Source of the DNA: Bifidobacterium breve
GTDB taxonomy: Bacteria; Actinomycetota; Actinomycetes; Nanopelagicales; Nanopelagicaceae
DNA length: 14,694 nt
Assembly: GCA_945866155.1 (NCBI GenBank)
Contig: CAMBGL010000021.1
Location: forward strand, 1-14,694
Reading direction: 5' to 3'
Shown: positions 14,653 to 14,694 of the stretch, in pieces
How positions within the stretch are numbered: the first letter of the stretch is position 1
Layout of the letters: every line of letters starts with the position of its first letter
The notes under the pieces: generated by a model
Database searches by the model: none
What the model saw: only the letters and a program-made list of their open reading frames with translations
Told to the model about the DNA's origin: nothing
Translations under genes and position numbers: made by a program

Positions 14653-14694
14653 TTTTGTAAGTTCATTTCAATACTTTGGTGAAAACATGTGATA
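14649..14694 (-). CDS. hisI: C-terminal end of probable phosphoribosyl-AMP cyclohydrolase
   Basis: One frame stays open from the right edge to a TGA that overlaps the trpE ATG as ATGA, ending ITCFHQSIEMNLQK. The TCF segment fits the zinc-ligand cysteine near the HisI C-terminus (commonly SCF or TCF). hisI lies shortly before trpE in Mycobacterium and Streptomyces. The ATGA overlap is the same junction type as at the next two gene boundaries, which supports a real coding end. Only 14 codons are visible, so the name rests on a short motif and on position. Confidence 0.5.
   Translation of the reverse strand, partial: ITCFHQSIEMNLQK

Noticed and set aside
14668..14688. Six-codon mini-ORF (MFSPKY) before trpE as a possible leader peptide
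   Set aside because: It has no Trp codons and no room for an attenuator. The overlapping frame ending ITCFHQSIEMNLQK with an ATGA junction explains the same bases better as the hisI end.

Overview
The window looks like a piece of a streamlined, low-to-mid GC actinobacterial chromosome, most like the freshwater Nanopelagicales (acI: Planktophila/Nanopelagicus type). The gene order, read on the minus strand, is hisI-trpE-(Trp-associated membrane protein)-trpC-trpB-trpA-dsbA-like-lgt-VIT-gltB-gltD-pyk-tRNA-pdtaR. From memory this is the order of the corresponding Streptomyces and Mycobacterium region. The AT-leaning codon use, very short gaps and stop/start overlaps fit a reduced genome. The taxon is an inference; the actinobacterial affiliation is firmer.

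Everything supportable lies on the minus strand, so transcription runs from high to low coordinates. At the right edge the last 14 codons of a probable hisI overlap trpE by ATGA. trpE overlaps a 57-residue membrane microprotein gene by ATGA, and that gene overlaps trpC by ATGA. trpB and trpA follow within 9 and 2 nt. This block supplies anthranilate synthase component I, indole-glycerol-phosphate synthase and both tryptophan synthase subunits; trpG, trpD and the trpF function are not in view. After a 100-nt gap comes an envelope block: a membrane-anchored DsbA-like oxidoreductase, lgt (lipoprotein diacylglyceryl transferase) and a VIT/CCC1 metal transporter, with 3-4 nt gaps.

A 112-nt gap follows, the longest in the window. 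It contains two possible hairpins ahead of the gltB Shine-Dalgarno. gltB (GTG start) and gltD, overlapping by one base, encode both subunits of NADPH glutamate synthase. They are followed after 15 nt by pyk, encoding pyruvate kinase.

The most unusual part is at the left end. A 73-nt tRNA gene with a CAA (Leu, UUG-reading) anticodon but a short class I variable loop begins 12 nt after the pyk stop. It ends one nucleotide before the start codon of a PdtaR-type ANTAR response regulator, whose C-terminal part lies outside the window. Normal tRNA 3' processing would release an essentially leaderless pdtaR mRNA.

The other notable item is the 57-residue gene between trpE and trpC. It looks like only the last membrane helix and conserved tail of the actinobacterial Trp-operon-associated membrane protein. 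I see no mobile elements, CRISPR arrays, rRNA genes, phage genes or defence genes. No stretch above 300 bases lacks a gene.
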